A stretch of 64,000 nucleotides of DNA from JBAXTE01 sp963556065 (GTDB lineage: Bacteria; Bacteroidota; Bacteroidia; Bacteroidales; WCHB1-69), in NCBI GenBank assembly GCA_963556065.3, contig CAUVYH020000010.1, positions 105,266 through 169,265 of the forward strand, given 5' to 3'. This document shows, in pieces, positions 53,492 to 62,932 of this stretch. How positions within the stretch are numbered: the first letter of the stretch is position 1; each line of letters opens with the position of its first letter. The notes under the pieces are model-generated. The model ran no database searches, was not told the origin of the DNA, and worked only from the letters and a program-made list of their open reading frames with translations. A program made the translations under genes and the position numbers.

Positions 53492-54481
53492 TTAAAAAAT
53501 TCCGATGTTAGACATCACATAAAAGATAATAAGAAACCAAAACAACATCGCAGATAAGAGATTGCTTTTCATTTCACTAATTTGAATTGACAATGCCCCG
53601 GTTAATAATAACACGAAAACAACCATACTCTGCTTTATGAACTCGTGAGAAAGAAAAACGGTGGTTGCTGAAATTATGGATAAGGTAATGATAATACTTG
53701 TTTTCTTTCTGATTTTAATCAGCTTTCCTTGTTGGTGTGCAGAAAGATAAAGTATGGATATTATTAACAAAAGCATTGTTGTTGAAAAAACAATCATGCT
53801 TCCCGTTAAATCTTGTTCTATTTGCATAAATACTTTTTTCATCACGGAATCTAATAAGTTGGCTTCCATTAGAAGCTGGTCTTTGACGAAAAACCATGTC
53901 GCTAAATAAATTAACGGAGTGAATAATCCAATGATTGAAGCCGTAAAATATCTCCAGTTTAGATTTCTGAAAATCAATAGTCCAAGCCAAATTCCAAGAA
54001 TAAAAACAGCTGATGGAAAATAAAACAATGCAGCAATAGAAATGTAAAGCCCGGATAACATAATATCATCGATTCCCTTGGTGGAATCGTACGATACAAA
54101 TAACCGATCGAGAGACAATAGAATAAATAGATTGGCAATTACAGGAGGAGAAAGGGTATAGGAACCGGACACTCCGGCAAGGATTAAGTACAAAATGGAC
54201 GGAATCCAGTTATTGCGTTCAATTAAACTGTGTTTTTGAAAAATATAGGAAAGATAAACAGCTTCAAATAAAAGAACAAGCAGCACAAGAATGATATTGC
54301 TAATGGCGTGTGTGGGAAATATTGATAGCGTTAGCTTAGAAAACGGTTCTATAACATCGATAGGTGCTTGATTGTCTTTTTCAACAAAACTCATTACAAT
54401 CACCCATATCCATGACAGAAATAGGAGCGCGAGTTGTGGTGCAGGGCGATATTTTCGAACAGATAGTATCATAATTTTCAA
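53492..54481 (-). CDS. Polytopic membrane protein, DUF6427-like
   Basis: A 329-residue integral membrane protein with about nine hydrophobic helices, for example LALLFLSWIWVIVMSF, IILVLLVLLFEAVYLSYIF, LFWFLIIFYVMSNIGIF. It resembles the Bacteroidota family DUF6427 (unknown function). It overlaps the purD stop by 4 bases (ATGA) and is followed 3 bases later by rnhB, an arrangement that suggests co-expression without showing a shared pathway. Confidence 0.7.
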   Translation of the reverse strand: MKIMILSVRKYRPAPQLALLFLSWIWVIVMSFVEKDNQAPIDVIEPFSKLTLSIFPTHAISNIILVLLVLLFEAVYLSYIFQKHSLIERNNWIPSILYLILAGVSGSYTLSPPVIANLFILLSLDRLFVSYDSTKGIDDIMLSGLYISIAALFYFPSAVFILGIWLGLLIFRNLNWRYFTASIIGLFTPLIYLATWFFVKDQLLMEANLLDSVMKKVFMQIEQDLTGSMIVFSTTMLLLIISILYLSAHQQGKLIKIRKKTSIIITLSIISATTVFLSHEFIKQSMVVFVLLLTGALSIQISEMKSNLLSAMLFWFLIIFYVMSNIGIF

Positions 54482-55755
54482 TTGACAAATTCGTTCCCAA
54501 TATCTTTACGGTAGTTCATGCCCTCAAAGGTAATATCCTTTATTGAATTATACGACTTTTCGAGGGCTTCATGCAATGTGTTTCCTTTGGATGTAACGGC
54601 AATTACTCTTCCACCGGAGGTGATGAGCCGGTCTTTTTCATCTTCGGATACGCCGGCAAAAAACAGCATGCTCTCGGAATCGTTTGTTATTTTTATTAAT
54701 TCTCCTTTTTTGTAATTTCCAGGATAGCCTTGCGAAACAAGCATTACCGTGGCTGTTGACTGCGAACTGATTGCAATATGCTCGCCACTTAATTTTTTTT
54801 GAGCTGCAGCTTTTAAGTGACTCACTAAATCGCTTTCAATTCGGGGCATCACCGATTCGGTTTCGGGATCACCCATGCGGACGTTGTATTCAATTACAAA
54901 GGGATCTCCATCTACGTTAATAAGTCCGAAGAAAATAAAACCGCAGTATTCAAGCTGCTCTTCTCGGATTCCTTTTAGCGTGGGCTCAATAATTTTTTTA
55001 ATGATTTTATGCTTAAAAGCAGGGTCAACAAAAGGAACAGGGGAGATTGATCCCATCCCTCCAGTGTTCGGTCCGGTGTCGCCTTCTCCAATTCTTTTAT
55101 AATCTTTGGCTTCGGGTAGCAAAAGATAATCATTTCCATCCGTTAGCACAAACACCGAACATTCAATACCGGATAAATATTCTTCTATCACAACTTTGCT
55201 TCCTGAAGTTCCCAGTTGCTGGTCTAGCAAGAATGAGGTTAGTGTTTCTTTGGCTTCTTCGAGGCTTTCTGCAATCACAACGCCCTTTCCCGCAGCCAAC
55301 CCGTCGGCTTTTAGTACGTAAGGAGCTGATAGTGTCGTTAAAAAATCATAGGCCAAGTCGATAGTGTCCGCAGTAAATGTTTTGTATGATGCGGTAGGTA
55401 TGTTATGTCGAAACATAAAGGCTTTGGCAAAGTCCTTACTGCTTTCGAGTTGAGCTGCTTTTTGGGACGGACCAATGACCATGATGTGTGAAAGGTTTGG
55501 AGATGATTTGAAGTAGTCGTAGATGCCTAAGGCTAATGGCGTTTCGGATCCAACGACAACCATGGATATTCTTTTTTCCAAGCAAAAACTGCTGATAGCT
55601 TTAAAATCGGTCTCAGATAATAAGACGGGAATACCGTATTGGGAGCTGCCGGCATTACCCGGAGCAATATAAAGTTGTGTTAACTGCTTGCTTTGTGCTA
55701 TTTTCCATGCAAGGGCGCTTTCTCTGCCTCCTGAGCCGATAAGTAATATGTTCAT
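54478..55755 (-). CDS. purD: Phosphoribosylamine-glycine ligase
   Basis: GAR synthetase (425 residues), second step of de novo purine synthesis, joining glycine to phosphoribosylamine with ATP. The ATP-grasp features are clear: NILLIGSGGRESALAWK at the start, APGNAGSSQYG, VVGSETPLALGIYDYF, SKDFAKAFMFRHNIPTASYK, PYVLKADGLAAGKGVVIA, RIGEGDTGPNTGGMGSISP and NVRMGDPETESVMPR. ATG 55755 (MNILLIGSGG) is chosen; the longer frame adds nine unlikely residues. A -7 box TACCTTTG lies 25 bases upstream. Confidence 0.95.
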   Translation of the reverse strand: MNILLIGSGGRESALAWKIAQSKQLTQLYIAPGNAGSSQYGIPVLLSETDFKAISSFCLEKRISMVVVGSETPLALGIYDYFKSSPNLSHIMVIGPSQKAAQLESSKDFAKAFMFRHNIPTASYKTFTADTIDLAYDFLTTLSAPYVLKADGLAAGKGVVIAESLEEAKETLTSFLLDQQLGTSGSKVVIEEYLSGIECSVFVLTDGNDYLLLPEAKDYKRIGEGDTGPNTGGMGSISPVPFVDPAFKHKIIKKIIEPTLKGIREEQLEYCGFIFFGLINVDGDPFVIEYNVRMGDPETESVMPRIESDLVSHLKAAAQKKLSGEHIAISSQSTATVMLVSQGYPGNYKKGELIKITNDSESMLFFAGVSEDEKDRLITSGGRVIAVTSKGNTLHEALEKSYNSIKDITFEGMNYRKDIGNEFVN

Positions 55756-55884
55756 CTTTCCGTCTGTTTTTTTAAGGTTCAAAGGTACTAATTTTTTTGA
55801 CCGATTTTCTGGAATATTGTTTTTTAAAGAGTAGCTTACGCTTGCCCTAGGGTAGGGAAAATGTTTTGTGTTTTTACAGAAAAA

Positions 55885-55906
55885 AAGGAGAGCAAATGCT
55901 CTCCTT
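55885..55906 (-). terminator. Terminator of the two-component operon
   Basis: Ten-bp perfect stem (55885-55894 with 55897-55906), T run after it on the minus strand, 24 bases downstream of the response regulator stop. Confidence 0.88.
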
Positions 55907-55929
55907 AATCAATTGGGTATTTTTTGCGA

Positions 55930-56667
55930 TTAAGCTTCTGGAATATTTACATCCAAATCGTCGCCGATAACTTCAAGTTTGAATCCCGAACCATGAATGT
56001 TTTTAATGTTAACATTAGGATCTTCCTGCAAATATTTACGAAGTTTAGTGATAAACACATCCATACTTCTACCAATAAAATAGTCGTCTTCGCCCCAAAC
56101 GGTTTTTAAGATTACTTCGCGTGGAATCAATGTGTTTTTGTGTGAAGCTAGTAATTTTAATAAATCCGACTCTTTACGGGTAAGGCTTCTGTTAATACTT
56201 GGCGATTTAAGCTGTAGGGCACTGTAGTCGAAAGTAAAAATTCCCATTTGGAAAACTTCTTGTTCGCCAAGGAATGAAGAAATTTTTACAGCTTTTGTTC
56301 GACGCAGAATAGCTTCAATTCTTAAACTTAACTCTTCGGTACTAAAAGGTTTGGTGATATAATCATCGGCACCAATTTTAAAGCCTTTAATTTTATCCTC
56401 TTTAAGTGTGCGTGCAGTTAAGAATATCATCGGCACATTTTTGTCGATATTGCGAATTTCTTGAGCCAAACTGAATCCGTCTTTTACAGGCATCATGATG
56501 TCTAAAATGCAAAGGTCAAATTTATCTTTTCCAAATACTTTTGTTCCTTCTTCGCCATCGCTACATGCTGTAACTTCGTAGTTTAACATTTCTAAATAAT
56601 CTTTCAACACAAGACTTAAGTTTTGGTTGTCTTCTACTAATAAAATTTTGTTTTTTTCGCCTCTCAT
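55930..56667 (-). CDS. rprY: OmpR-family response regulator (RprY-like)
   Basis: A 245-residue regulator. The receiver domain (1-125) has KILLVEDNQN, the phospho-acceptor Asp56 in LCILDIMMPVKDG, FLTARTLKEDK and GADDYITKPFSTEEL. The winged-helix DNA-binding domain (about 135-235) has LTRKESDLLKLLASH, VWGEDDYFIGRSMDVFITKL and IKNIHGSGFKLEV. The length, context and sequence style match RprY of Bacteroides. It follows its kinase by 29 bases and ends at a strong terminator. Signal and targets are unknown here. Confidence 0.88.
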   Translation of the reverse strand: MRGEKNKILLVEDNQNLSLVLKDYLEMLNYEVTACSDGEEGTKVFGKDKFDLCILDIMMPVKDGFSLAQEIRNIDKNVPMIFLTARTLKEDKIKGFKIGADDYITKPFSTEELSLRIEAILRRTKAVKISSFLGEQEVFQMGIFTFDYSALQLKSPSINRSLTRKESDLLKLLASHKNTLIPREVILKTVWGEDDYFIGRSMDVFITKLRKYLQEDPNVNIKNIHGSGFKLEVIGDDLDVNIPEA

Positions 56668-56696
56668 AATATGATTTTTTTAATTGTTATTTGTTA

Positions 56697-57968
56697 TTAT
56701 TTTTCCTTATCTTTATTAAAGGGTAGAAACACGGTGAATTCCGTCCCTTTACCCAATTCGCTTTTAACTTCGATTTTACCTCTATGAATTTCTACTAATT
56801 GTTTTACAAAATAAAGCCCTAGGCCAAATCCTTTAATGTTGTGATTGTTTTTAATACGAAATGTTTTGATGAATATTTTGTTAAGGGCATCGGCAGGTAT
56901 GCCAATTCCGTGATCGGAAACACTAATATAAATGCCTTTTTTGTCGGAATGTGTAGAAATCTTAATTTGAGGCGGTTTTATGGAGTATTTTATTGCATTA
57001 TCAATTAAATTTGTAAAAATCATTGTAATGTACGATTCATCCCCCCAAATCACAGCATGCTTGGCATCAATTTGTTCTTCAATGGTTCCGCCACGTTCGG
57101 AAACCAAAAATTTAAAGTTCTTTATTGTTCGGTTTAATATTTTGTGGATATCAACTTTTGACAGTACCATTTTCGATTCGCTGTTATCCACAATCGAGAT
57201 GCTTAACAGTCGATCTACAATCTGTTTCATCTTACGATTTTCTTCTTCAATAATCTCGATGTAACTTTTGGTTTTTTCAGGAGTTAACTTGTAGTCGAAC
57301 TTTTTAAATATGTCTGTAGCAATGGCAGTGGTTGCAATTGGCGTTTTTAGTTCGTGTGTAACATTTTGAAAAAAATCGTCTTTCAGCGCAGATTCTTTTG
57401 ATCCGTTTTTCCAACGACTAATAATAAATACAAAAATTACAGCAAAGAATATTATTAATAGAATAGTGAGAAACATGGCAGATTTTAACCGGGAAAGAAC
57501 TAATATCTTTAAGTCTTTAATATAATAAAAGCAAGTGTAGTTTTGATTGCTGTTTTCGGATTGAATGCAGAAATTTACACGAATGGATTCCTTTTGCCAT
57601 GTTTTATTTCCTTGCGGAACATTGCAGGAAGCAATAATGTTATCTTCATCATTGCTGGTAATGACAATGGTTTCATCATTTATTCCCAATGGTAAAGATA
57701 CTTTGCTTTTAATTATAGGAATAAGCTTGGATTTAATAAATTCGGCCGCTGTTTTGCCGTTTGTAGTATCTGTTTTGGATGAATAATGCTCGGCAATGGC
57801 AGAATTAATAGTTTTGTTTATGCTTGCGCTAGTGGAATATGTAACTTTTGTCTTTTCAAAATTGTATGCATATTTGTGCAATAATAAAAAAGCAAGCACC
57901 AATAACAGCACCAAAAACATGGAACTAATTAAGGATGTTGATCTAATATTATAGCGATGTAAATTCAT
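56697..57968 (-). CDS. rprX: Sensor histidine kinase (RprX-like)
   Basis: A 423-residue membrane kinase with two transmembrane helices (about 13-30 and 170-190) enclosing a periplasmic sensor region of about 140 residues. The H-box VTHELKTPIATTAIATDIF carries the phosphorylated His, followed by the N-box FTNLIDNAIKYS, SVSDHGIGIPADAL and GFGLGLYFVKQLVEIHRGKI. It phosphorylates the downstream response regulator. First gene of the pair; the start has an AT-rich upstream region of more than 600 bases. Confidence 0.88.
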   Translation of the reverse strand: MNLHRYNIRSTSLISSMFLVLLLVLAFLLLHKYAYNFEKTKVTYSTSASINKTINSAIAEHYSSKTDTTNGKTAAEFIKSKLIPIIKSKVSLPLGINDETIVITSNDEDNIIASCNVPQGNKTWQKESIRVNFCIQSENSNQNYTCFYYIKDLKILVLSRLKSAMFLTILLIIFFAVIFVFIISRWKNGSKESALKDDFFQNVTHELKTPIATTAIATDIFKKFDYKLTPEKTKSYIEIIEEENRKMKQIVDRLLSISIVDNSESKMVLSKVDIHKILNRTIKNFKFLVSERGGTIEEQIDAKHAVIWGDESYITMIFTNLIDNAIKYSIKPPQIKISTHSDKKGIYISVSDHGIGIPADALNKIFIKTFRIKNNHNIKGFGLGLYFVKQLVEIHRGKIEVKSELGKGTEFTVFLPFNKDKEK

Positions 57969-58607
57969 TTACTTGATGTCTTATTGGTATTAAAAAAACA
58001 AATTTTTTGCCTTAATTTTTTGAGTAAAATTATTAGCGTATAATTTTGAGCGCATGTTAGCATTAACATTTTGTTTTGTAAAAATACAAAATATTCTTGA
58101 GATATCTGCTGGAATTTTCATAATATTTTTCTCAAAAAACGTAACTATCTGTTTATCAATCATATAAAATTTTGAAATTAAATTTATTTTCTTAAATTTA
58201 CTTCGATTAACATAATAGTAGTGTAAATATCACTTGTTTATGTTTGCTGTTTTTGCCATAAAGTTTCTTTAAAATAAAAAAGCTATTTAAATTTATAAAT
58301 TAAAGATAAGTGATTTTAGTAAAAGTTGAGCTTTGGATTAAGAGAAATCTATACCGGTTTGTAAAAAACAGTCGATTCTAATTGAGAATATTTTAGGGGT
58401 ACGCTTATTGTTTATCTGAAAACCTTACTTTTGTATTGCTAAATGAGTTCGTGTTTGTAAGAAAATATCAATTTACTCGTGAATCCCGATAAATGAATGG
58501 GGATGCTTGAGCGGTTGCTTTACTTTGTTCTTTTGTTCTATGGTAAGTTGCAAACTTGATATCTCTTTCACACAAATGATATTTTATATTGATACTAACT
58601 ATAATTC
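57969..58607. other. AT-rich divergent intergenic region
   Basis: 639 bases between the kinase gene and priA, strongly A+T rich, with no open frame of note. A TACTTTTG -7 box (58426-58433) could serve priA, but no good -33 element precedes it. I see no RNA gene or palindrome. Confidence 0.4.
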
Positions 58608-61123
58608 ATGTTTCAAGAATCCGACATAAAACTTGTTCCGCTTCAATATGTTGAGGTCGTTATTCCATTGGCTGTCCCGGGGACTTTTACCTATTTGGTT
58701 CCAGATGAGTTCTGTAAAATGGTCACGATTGGATGCAGGGTGAGTGTGCAGTTTGGTAAAAACAAAATCTATGCAGGTATTGTTTTAAAAATCCATAATC
58801 ACATTCCCGAGTATAGAACAAAGCCTATTTTAGCGGTACTTGATGAATTTCCTATGGTTTATCCCCAGCAACTCGGCTTTTGGGAATGGATGTCTCAGTA
58901 TTACGCTTGTTACTTAGGGGAAGTCATGAATGCGGCATTACCCATTGGGCTTAAGTTGAGTAGTGAAACAAAGGTGATTGTAAATGAATTTTTCGATGGA
59001 GATATCTCTTTACTTACTTCAAAAGAGCTTGCAATTACGGATGCGTTGTCGCAATACGGAGAACTGACGATTCAACAAATTTCGAAGATTTTAAATCAGC
59101 AAAAGGTAATTCATATTATCAGAGGACTGATTGATAAAAAGGTTGTGGCAATATCCGAAGAGATGGAATATCGATATAGGCCTAAAGTAGAAGAATTTAT
59201 CACGATTTCGGAACCGTATTGCCTGAGTGAATTGCAATTGTCTGAACTGTTGGATCAGTTAAACGAAAAAAAACAAACGTACAAGCAAATGCTCACGCTT
59301 ATGGGATTTGTTAAGCTCTGCAATGGTGATTATGGGAAGGAAATTCTCAAGTCGGAATTGCTTAAGGAGTTTGAATGCTCTCCGTCGTCTGTAGCTAGCT
59401 TAATTCGTAAAAACATTTTTGTTTCCACGCGTAAACAAGTGTCGCGATTAAAACAGCTTCATACCGATTTCGTTTCGGAGGAAGTTGTTTACTCGGCTCC
59501 CCAGATTAAGGCCGTTCATGAAATGTCGAAAGCTTTTTCTTCTAAGGATACAATACTTTTGCATGGAGTTACGGGAAGTGGAAAGACAGAAATATATATC
59601 CATTTTATCAAAGCAGCCGTTGATAGGGGAGAGCAAGTGCTTTACCTTTTACCAGAAATTGCGCTTACCGGTCAGATTGTGGAGCGACTTCAATGCTATT
59701 TCGGCAATCAGGTGGGAGTGTATCATTCTAAATTTAATGAATTCGAACAGGTCGAAATATGGGAATGCCGTGCTTAATCGAGGAAAAGATAACAGTAGTG
59801 GAAAATTTTCAATTATTATCGGAGCACGTTCTGCCGTTTTTTTACCGTTTTCCAATCTGGGCTTGGTTATCATCGACGAAGAGCACGACAGTTCTTATAA
59901 ACAGATAGATCCGGCTCCCCGCTATCATGCCCGAGACGCTGCGCTGTATTTGGCTTCGTTGCATAAAGCGAAAACTATTTTGGGATCGGCAACACCATCG
60001 GTGGAAACTTATTGGAACACTCAAAACGGAAAATATGCGCTGGTGGAATTAAATACTCGATTTTCAAATGTTGAATTGCCTGAAACCCTGATTGTTAATC
60101 TTCGGGAAGCATACAAATTAAAAAAAATGAAATCGATGTTTTCCGATACGTTGGTTGAACACATTACAGACGCATTATCGAGAAAAGAGCAGGTAATTTT
60201 ATTCCAGAACCGCAGAGGTTTTTCTCCAATCATTGAATGTCAGAAATGTCTCCATGTTCCTAAATGTATTCGTTGTGATGTTTCGCTTACCTATCATAAA
60301 AAAATAGATGCGATGAAATGTCACTATTGCGGATATACGATTCCTACAATACATGTATGTCCGGTGTGTTCGAGCAGCGATTTAAAGGCAAAAGGCTTGG
60401 GAACGGAAAAAATAGAAGAAGAGTTGACTCTTTTGTTTCCGGATATTCACATTAGCCGCATAGATCAGGATACTTCGGGGTCGAAATATGCACTACAGAA
60501 AATATTATCCGATTTTGAGCTGCAAAAAATTCAAATATTGGTTGGAACGCAGATGATTACCAAAGGACTCGATTTTAGTAATGTTTCATTGGTTGGTGTG
60601 ATTAATGCCGATAGCTTGATTTCATATCCCGATTTTCGTTCGTTCGAACGGGCTTTCCAGTTGTTGGTTCAGGTAAGCGGACGTTCGGGGACGAAAAGAA
60701 AAACGGGGTAAAGTAATTATTCAAACCTATAATCCGGCAAATGCCGTAATTGAATATGTTACTCAAAATAATTACCAGGGAATGTATCGGCAGCAGATAG
60801 CAGAACGCAAGTCGTTTAACTACCCTCCATTTGTGAGGTTGATTAAAATTGTGGTTAAGCACACCAATGCCCAAACAGTGGTTTCTGCAGCTAAGTACCT
60901 AACCGATTTGTTAAGGAAATCGATTCCCGATCAGATTTTAGGCCCTGAATACCCGATGATTTCAATGATAAATAACTATCATTTAAACGAAATTTACATA
61001 AAGATTGACAAAAACAGTGGTCTTGTCGAAAAGAAAGCGCGTATTGGGATGCTTATCGATCAGGTAAATCATCACCTCGCATACAAAGGGGTGAAGTTCT
61101 CTGTGGATGTGGATCCGCAATAG
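58608..61123 (+). CDS. priA: Primosomal replication restart helicase PriA (two frameshifts)
   Basis: A protein of about 835 residues once repaired. PriA recognises stalled forks and reloads the replicative helicase. The N-terminal DNA-binding part (VEVVIPLAVPGTFTYLVPDEF) precedes Walker A LLHGVTGSGKTEIYIHFI, Walker B IIDEEHDSSYKQ, LGSATPSVETY, and the zinc-binding cysteines (CQKCLHVPKCIRCD, CHYCGYTIPTIHVCPVC), ending KFSVDVDP. The frame breaks at 59761-59763 (GGG should be GG, giving IWNAVLNRG) and at 60699-60703 (five A should be four, giving KRKRGKVIIQT). All domains are otherwise intact, so a sequence error is likelier than a pseudogene. Confidence 0.9.
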
Positions 61124-61291
61124 TTTTTATCGATTAAATAAGCAATTATGTAAAATTAGAGGCCGTTGCAAAGATGCCCATATTAAATATTTATTTACAC
61201 GAGTAAACTCTGAGCAAAGCTTTGATTTTGGACTTTTGCAACAATTTTAATTCGATTAATGAAACAAAAAACCGGTTTTCACAGAGACAAA

Positions 61292-61327
61292 ATAAAAACG
61301 TCGTTCGAAAAGGAACGACGTTTTTAT
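61292..61327. terminator. Bidirectional terminator between priA and the outer-membrane protein gene
   Basis: Perfect 15-bp stem (61292-61306 with 61313-61327) and a GAAAAG loop, with A/T runs at the base on both sides, between convergent genes. Confidence 0.88.
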
Positions 61328-61345
61328 GAATGTTATTTTTAATAT

Positions 61346-62032
61346 CTAATAGATTTCAGGGAACATAAAGATGAGAGACAGTCCTCCCGAAAACTGATGA
61401 TTCCGTTCGTTAAGGAATGCTTTGTTTTTTGAAAAGAAATAATCCCCGAACACATTAATCCCGAAATTTTCGTTGAACATAAAGTTTGTTCTTAATCCGG
61501 CATGAAAAACTACGGGGCGGTATGTTTCTTTTTTTACTTCAACATAAGCATTTTGATTGGGAACAGCATTTCCATAATCATAATAAGGATAAGCTTCTTC
61601 ATATAATATTGATCCGCTAGGAGTGGTTAATACCTGAAAACCCGCTCCGGCTGTTATCATTAACGAGAACCATTCTGTAGGCATTGCATTGAAGTATGCA
61701 TTGGCCGTGTAATTTCGGGTTATAAACTTGCCTACATCCGTTGTTGTTCTATTGTAAGAGATGTCAGGCTTTGTTTTGTAGTTATCTGCGAATTTGTTGG
61801 GCAATACATCCATATAGTTATAATCTACTTTTAGCCCGGCTCCGAAAAGATAGTGGAAAAAATAAGCTCCCTCGATATTGCCAAAATAACCCATCTGCTT
61901 TGTTTCTTCAAAGTTATTTCTACAAACACCGCCTCCGATGCTTATAAAATGCGGTTTTGTTTCGTAAAATTGTGCATACGATGCGGTAAAAGAAAGCCCT
62001 AAAACCATCAACATTACTATATATTTTCTCAT
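61346..62032 (-). CDS. Outer-membrane beta-barrel protein, unknown function
   Basis: A 228-residue protein with a signal peptide (1-20, ending SYAQ) and a pattern of alternating residues ending in an aromatic strand (GGLSLIFMFPEIY), as in outer-membrane barrels of the OmpW/porin-like type. FSLMITAGAGFQVL, FNAMPTEWF and NFGINVFGDYFFSKN are barrel-like strands. It is not PorP-like. Probably an abundant structural porin; no ligand can be inferred. Confidence 0.65.
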   Translation of the reverse strand: MRKYIVMLMVLGLSFTASYAQFYETKPHFISIGGGVCRNNFEETKQMGYFGNIEGAYFFHYLFGAGLKVDYNYMDVLPNKFADNYKTKPDISYNRTTTDVGKFITRNYTANAYFNAMPTEWFSLMITAGAGFQVLTTPSGSILYEEAYPYYDYGNAVPNQNAYVEVKKETYRPVVFHAGLRTNFMFNENFGINVFGDYFFSKNKAFLNERNHQFSGGLSLIFMFPEIY

Positions 62033-62456
62033 AGCCTTATATTTTAAAGTGCTAATTTATAATTTTTTTTTATTATTAATGCAATCAATACGTTTTTTTT
62101 TTCACAAATTGTTTCATTTCTGTGTTTTTTATTACTTTTATGTATTTGCAAGTTGCAATTTATTTTTGAATGAAAGTTGGATTATTATGTATATCGGATG
62201 TTTATTTTTTCTAATTACTGAACGCTTCGGTTAAATAATTTAGGGCACAGACTGACCTGAAAAGACAAAATGTTTTTTCCGATTTTGACAGCGTTGGAAG
62301 CAAAATAATTTGTTGTTTGAGTATCTTGGTTATATAGTTTTTTTCTGGCACGTTAAACTTTTTCTTAATTTTGGTGTCTATACCAATAGTATTTAAAAAT
62401 ATAAAATTTTCAGGCTCCAAGCGTAAAATAAGTCAAACATAAAAACAATTACAAAA
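62033..62456. other. AT-rich intergenic region
   Basis: Divergent region between the outer-membrane protein gene and the small periplasmic protein gene. It contains a TAATTTTG -7 box at 62366-62373, about 84 bases before the plus-strand start, without a clear -33 element. No RNA gene or repeat recognised. Confidence 0.4.
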
Positions 62457-62885
62457 ATGAAAAAGCTAAAATTCGCATTCATTGCATTGATGATGGTTTC
62501 AATAACCTCATTCGCACAACAGAAGCAAACAAAAAAAGCAACCCCTGAAGTAAGAGCAAATCGCCAAACGGAAACGTTAGCAAAACAATTATCGTTAACT
62601 GCTGATCAAAAAGTTGCAGTAAACAAGTCCGTACTTTCGAGAATTACAACCTTGGATCAAATTAAGAAAAAATATCAGGGAAACAAATCAAAAGAACGTA
62701 ATGCTGAAATAAGAGAGGTCAGAATTGCTTTTGAACAGGATATGAAGAATATTCTTACAGCGGAGCAATTTGAAAAATGGTATAACGCTCATAAAGCAAA
62801 ACGTGTGAAAAAAGGAAACAAACAAGATCCCAAAGTCAAGTCGGTTGATACCGAAGAAAACGAAAATATTTCTAAAACATATTGA
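62457..62885 (+). CDS. Small periplasmic helical protein, DUF4890-like
   Basis: A 142-residue exported protein with a signal peptide (1-20, ending SFAQ) followed by charged helices: VRANRQTETLAKQLSLTADQ, KVAVNKSVLSRI, IREVRIAFEQDMKNILTAEQ, FEKWYNAHKAKRVKKG. The LTADQ...LTAEQFEKW pattern resembles the LTxxQ motifs of Spy/CpxP-like periplasmic chaperones and DUF4890. Often linked to envelope stress, but that is inference. A perfect terminator follows. Confidence 0.7.
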   Translation: MKKLKFAFIALMMVSITSFAQQKQTKKATPEVRANRQTETLAKQLSLTADQKVAVNKSVLSRITTLDQIKKKYQGNKSKERNAEIREVRIAFEQDMKNILTAEQFEKWYNAHKAKRVKKGNKQDPKVKSVDTEENENISKTY

Positions 62886-62900
62886 TGTTTAATACCCATA

Positions 62901-62931
62901 AAAAGCGGAAATGATAAGCATTTCCGCTTTT
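62901..62931 (+). terminator. Terminator of the small periplasmic protein gene
   Basis: Thirteen-bp stem (62901-62913 with 62919-62931), loop ATAAG, then a T run on the plus strand. It directly abuts the end of the convergent TPR gene. Confidence 0.9.
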
Positions 62932-62932
62932 T

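Noticed and set aside
58608..61123. priA, rpsA and PBP1A as true pseudogenes
   Set aside because: Each is disrupted by a single base in a homopolymer with all catalytic motifs intact, and the genes are needed for growth; a sequence error is likelier.
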